Source: URNF01 sp045531495 (GTDB taxonomy: Bacteria > Bacillota > Clostridia > Oscillospirales > Acutalibacteraceae). Taken from it: a stretch of DNA of 7,351 nt. Positions 5,192 to 7,351 of the stretch are shown piece by piece (position 1 is the first letter of the stretch; every line of letters starts with the position of its first letter). The position numbers and the translations under genes are program-made. The notes beneath the pieces were generated by a model. That model made no database searches. It worked only from the letters and a program-made list of their open reading frames with translations, and was not told the origin of the DNA. The stretch covers positions 1 through 7,351 of the forward strand of contig JAZSED010000029.1 of assembly GCA_045531495.1 (NCBI GenBank), written 5' to 3'.

Positions 5192-5890
5192 ATGCAAAAA
5201 GTGGATTTACAGACAATATTAAAATTACTGTTGGCAAAATTACGTTGGTTGGTTTTGTGCGCTGTGGTTGGCGCGATAGCATTTGGCTGCTTCGCCAAGT
5301 TTTTAATGCCGCCCAAATACACAAGCGGTGTTTCCATGTATGTTTCCAACATAGCGGATGCCGCAAAACAGGAGGTGGCAGCCACCTACAGTAACTTGGC
5401 GTCGGCCGAATGGTTGGTGTTGACTTATACCGACGTACTGAAATACAGCGCATCACTTGAAAAGGTATTGCCGTTACTCAGCCGTAATATCACAGTACAG
5501 CAACTTTCAAAAATGGTGTCTGTGGCAGGCATTGAGGGAACTGCAATGATGCGTATAAACATTACCGCAGATGACCCTGTGTTTGCTGCGGAGGTATGTA
5601 ATGCGCTGGCAGGTATAGCACCTGAGATTTTGCAGAATGTAGAATCGGGTTCTGTACGTGTGATAGGTAAGGCGCGCACCGGTGTTAAAACTTCTCCCAA
5701 TATTCCCAAAATGGCTGTGATAGGCCTGTTGGCAGGTTTTGTTTTATGTGCGCTCTTTATTGTGTTGCGGTATCTTTTGGATAACACCGTAAAAACGGAA
5801 TCGGATTTGAAAGCAAGATTGCAGGTGCCGGTACTTGGCACCATCCCGGGCTTTGAGCAGGAAACGAAAGGGGGCGCAAAAGATGCCTAA
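5192..5890 (+). CDS. Wzz/YveK-type polysaccharide chain-length regulator
   Basis: The 232-residue product has the Wzz topology: a short cytoplasmic start, membrane helix 1 (about 18-38), an external domain (about 40-168) beginning MPPKYTSGVSMYVSN, a Pro-containing SPNIPK (168-173) just before helix 2 (about 174-193), and a cytoplasmic tail with VPVLGTIPGFE (212-222). In Bacillota such YveK/CpsC/CapA-type proteins are separate from the tyrosine kinase they activate through this tail, and together they set the length and export of exopolysaccharide. The kinase gene overlaps the last 8 bases, as expected for partners. AGAGGA (5179-5184) lies 7 bases before the start. The external domain is short compared with proteobacterial Wzz, which is normal for the Gram-positive form. 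Confidence 0.93.
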   Translation: MQKVDLQTILKLLLAKLRWLVLCAVVGAIAFGCFAKFLMPPKYTSGVSMYVSNIADAAKQEVAATYSNLASAEWLVLTYTDVLKYSASLEKVLPLLSRNITVQQLSKMVSVAGIEGTAMMRINITADDPVFAAEVCNALAGIAPEILQNVESGSVRVIGKARTGVKTSPNIPKMAVIGLLAGFVLCALFIVLRYLLDNTVKTESDLKARLQVPVLGTIPGFEQETKGGAKDA

Positions 5891-6596
5891 AGCAAAAGAA
5901 AAGAAGACGACGGTTGGTAATTCTTTTGAGATTGTAGAGGCTTATAAAGCGTTACGCGCCAACTTGTTGTTTTCTCTCGCGTCCTCTCCGAAAAAGATTG
6001 TTTTGGTTTCTTCTTCCGAGCCGGGTGCAGGTAAATCCACCACCTGTAGCAACCTGGCGGTTTTGATGGCACAAACAGGCAGTCGCGTGCTGTTGGTCGA
6101 TGCCGATCTGCGTAAACCGACCCTGCACAAGCACTTTCACGTGTCTAAGTCCGAGGGCTTGACGCGCCATTTGATTAACCTGGCAACGTGGCAGGACATT
6201 GTTCAAAAAGATGTTGCGCCGAATTTGGATTTGATAACTTCCGGTCCGATTCCGCCCAATCCGTCGGAGCTGCTTGGCTCTGCACGTATGGTGCAGTTTT
6301 TGAACCAGGTCGCGGAAGAATATGCCTATGTGTTTATTGATACGCCTCCCGTAAACGTTGTAACGGATGGCTTGGTGTTGGCGGCGCGTGCTGCGGGTAC
6401 CGTTTTGGTATGCCGTCAAAATACCACTACGTATGACGAGCTGGAAGAAGCGGTAAAAAACATTGAAAATGTGAACGGTAATCTGCTCGGTGTAATTATC
6501 AACGATTATAAGCAGATTGGCACCGAACGGAAGAGACAGTATTATTACAAAAAATATGGGTATGGGTATGGCTATGGTGCAACGCATAAAGACTGA
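5883..6596 (+). CDS. BY-type tyrosine kinase of exopolysaccharide synthesis (YwqD/CpsD type)
   Basis: The 237-residue product contains the bacterial tyrosine kinase motifs: the EAYKALRANLLF helix (19-30), Walker A SSEPGAGKST (44-53), Walker A' LLVDADLRKPTL (70-81) with Asp73 and Asp75, SGPIPPNPSELL (120-131), and Walker B VFIDTPP (150-156). The tail has a Tyr cluster (seven Tyr within 220-231, ending in four Tyr-Gly units), the usual autophosphorylation site. It is cytoplasmic and needs the Wzz-like partner encoded upstream for activation; phosphorylation controls polymer length and export. ATG 5883 is chosen because AAAGGGGG (5867-5874) is 8 bases away and the family begins shortly before the EAYKALR motif. 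It overlaps the upstream gene by 8 bases and the phosphatase gene by about 23. Confidence 0.95.
   Translation: MPKAKEKKTTVGNSFEIVEAYKALRANLLFSLASSPKKIVLVSSSEPGAGKSTTCSNLAVLMAQTGSRVLLVDADLRKPTLHKHFHVSKSEGLTRHLINLATWQDIVQKDVAPNLDLITSGPIPPNPSELLGSARMVQFLNQVAEEYAYVFIDTPPVNVVTDGLVLAARAAGTVLVCRQNTTTYDELEEAVKNIENVNGNLLGVIINDYKQIGTERKRQYYYKKYGYGYGYGATHKD
6555..6578 (+). repeat. Four tandem TATGGN hexamers at the kinase/phosphatase overlap
   Basis: TATGGG, TATGGG, TATGGC and TATGGT follow each other without gaps. In the kinase frame they encode (Tyr-Gly)4 in the autophosphorylation tail. In the +1 frame each hexamer holds an ATG (6556, 6562, 6568, 6574), so the phosphatase has four in-frame candidate start codons. 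Change by one whole hexamer keeps both frames open. Confidence 0.85.
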
Positions 6597-7284
6597 TTTT
6601 CATACACATATTCTGCCTGCCATGGATGATGGCGCTAAAGAGGTTGAAACAGCCGTTGGTATGCTAAACGCATTGAAAACACAAGGTATACAAACGGTTG
6701 CGCTGACACCGCATTATTATGCTGATCACGAAACAACCGCGGCGTTTTTAGAGCGTCGTGCGGCGTCGTTTTCGGCGTTGCAGACGGCAGGGGATATGCC
6801 TTTGAAAACCGTTCTCGGCGCAGAGGTACACGTTATGCGTGAACTTGCCGATGTGCATGGTCTGGAAAAGTTATGCTTGGGTGATACGCCGTATATGTTG
6901 TTGGAAATGCCGTATTTGCCGCTCTCTGAGTGGATGATAGAGGCAATTGAAAATGTGTATTATAAGCACAATTGCAAGCCGATATTGGCGCATTTGTCCC
7001 GCTACGCGGCGTATTATAACGATAAAGACTTTGATGCCTTAATTGCATTGCAGGATGTGGTGGTACAGGTCAATAACGAGGATTTGAAACATCGGTATAT
7101 CCGCAAACTTGTAAAAGATTGGACAAAACGCGGCGTGCCTGTTGTGTTTGGCAGTGATTGTCACAGCTTGGGTCACCGTTGTCCGAATTTCGATACGGTT
7201 GCGGGATTTACGTCTAAATTGCGGCGCGGCACCTGCCTTGCGGATGCGGCAAATGCAGTGGCCGAAGAAATGCAGGTTATATAA
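6574..7284 (+). CDS. PHP-family protein-tyrosine phosphatase (YwqE/CpsB type)
   Basis: The 236-residue product is a PHP-fold metal-dependent phosphatase that would dephosphorylate the adjacent tyrosine kinase. Likely metal ligands are His10 and His12 in FHTHILPAMDDGA, Asp18 or Asp19 in the same motif, His47 (LTPHYYA), Glu84 (GAEVHV), His140 (LAHLSRY), and Asp195 and His197 (GSDCHS). The family usually has AHPERY where this protein has AHLSRY: the Pro is lost but the His and Arg are kept. The start is uncertain: ATG codons at 6556, 6562, 6568 and 6574 are all in frame and none has a clear ribosome binding site, so translation is probably coupled to the kinase. I chose the last because it puts the HTH motif at the usual distance from the N-terminus. 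It is the last gene of the operon. Confidence 0.93.
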   Translation: MVQRIKTDFHTHILPAMDDGAKEVETAVGMLNALKTQGIQTVALTPHYYADHETTAAFLERRAASFSALQTAGDMPLKTVLGAEVHVMRELADVHGLEKLCLGDTPYMLLEMPYLPLSEWMIEAIENVYYKHNCKPILAHLSRYAAYYNDKDFDALIALQDVVVQVNNEDLKHRYIRKLVKDWTKRGVPVVFGSDCHSLGHRCPNFDTVAGFTSKLRRGTCLADAANAVAEEMQVI

Positions 7285-7290
7285 AAAAAG

Positions 7291-7323
7291 AACGCCAACG
7301 GGAACTTTCGTTGGGGGGTTTTT
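7291..7323 (+). terminator. Intrinsic terminator of the main operon
   Basis: CCAACG (7295-7300) pairs with CGTTGG (7309-7314) around an 8-base loop, followed by GGGG and a run of five T residues (7319-7323), starting 11 bases after the phosphatase stop. It marks the end of the operon; no glycosyltransferase gene follows in the same transcript within the window. Confidence 0.8.
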
Positions 7324-7351
7324 CTGTGTCCGCCATCCAATTTTGGCAGTC
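7324..7351. other. Trailing sequence with no recognisable feature
   Basis: The last 28 bases contain no start codon with a ribosome binding site and no promoter that I can support. A short GCCA/TGGC pairing near the end is too small to interpret. Confidence 0.4.

Noticed and set aside
1..7351. CRISPR array, insertion sequence or phage genes
   Set aside because: No regularly spaced repeats, transposase or integrase coding sequence, or phage structural gene was seen.

Overview
The window looks like chromosomal DNA of a low-to-mid GC Bacillota, most likely an uncultured gut-type Clostridia. This is inferred from consensus sigma-A promoters, AGGAG-type ribosome binding sites, intrinsic terminators with U tracts, and gene families that are typical there (YveK/YwqD/YwqE-type capsule regulators, VanZ-like proteins, HprK-like/PqqD pairs). 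All complete protein genes lie on the + strand. The species cannot be named from the sequence.

Left part (1-935). The window opens on a large inverted repeat. The first about 112 bases are an almost perfect reverse complement of 246-357, so two head-to-head genes begin with the same ribosome binding site and the same first 26 codons. One runs off the left edge; the other is a 92-residue protein of unknown function. Next comes a tRNA-Gly (anticodon CCC) with its own strong promoter, followed directly by a perfect 18-bp hairpin. After that is a gene-free stretch holding tRNA debris: an inverted T-arm-like piece, two hairpins, and a second copy of the last 17 bases of the tRNA-Gly body. This is what a tRNA-targeted integration or recombination scar, or a decayed tRNA duplicate, would leave.

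Small gene (936-1163). A promoter drives a 75-residue glycine-zipper membrane protein, and a terminator follows before the main operon.

Main operon (promoter 1315-1343; genes 1380-7284; terminator 7291-7323). A fully consensus TTGACA-17-TATAAT promoter leads into eight closely packed or overlapping genes: an HprK-like kinase, a PqqD-like protein, an S24/S26 signal-peptidase-like protein, an ABC exporter with fused membrane and ATPase domains, a VanZ-like membrane protein, a Wzz/YveK-type chain-length regulator, a BY-type tyrosine kinase and a PHP-family tyrosine phosphatase. The last three form the classic Bacillota switch controlling exopolysaccharide or capsule assembly. The first five resemble a modification-and-export module: HprK-like kinase plus PqqD pairs occur both in peptide biosynthesis (lasso peptide clusters with a kinase) and in the HPr-rel-A genes of exosortase-type polysaccharide loci. 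That both halves lie in one apparent transcript is the most interesting point here. No substrate peptide and no glycosyltransferase is visible, so the product remains unknown.
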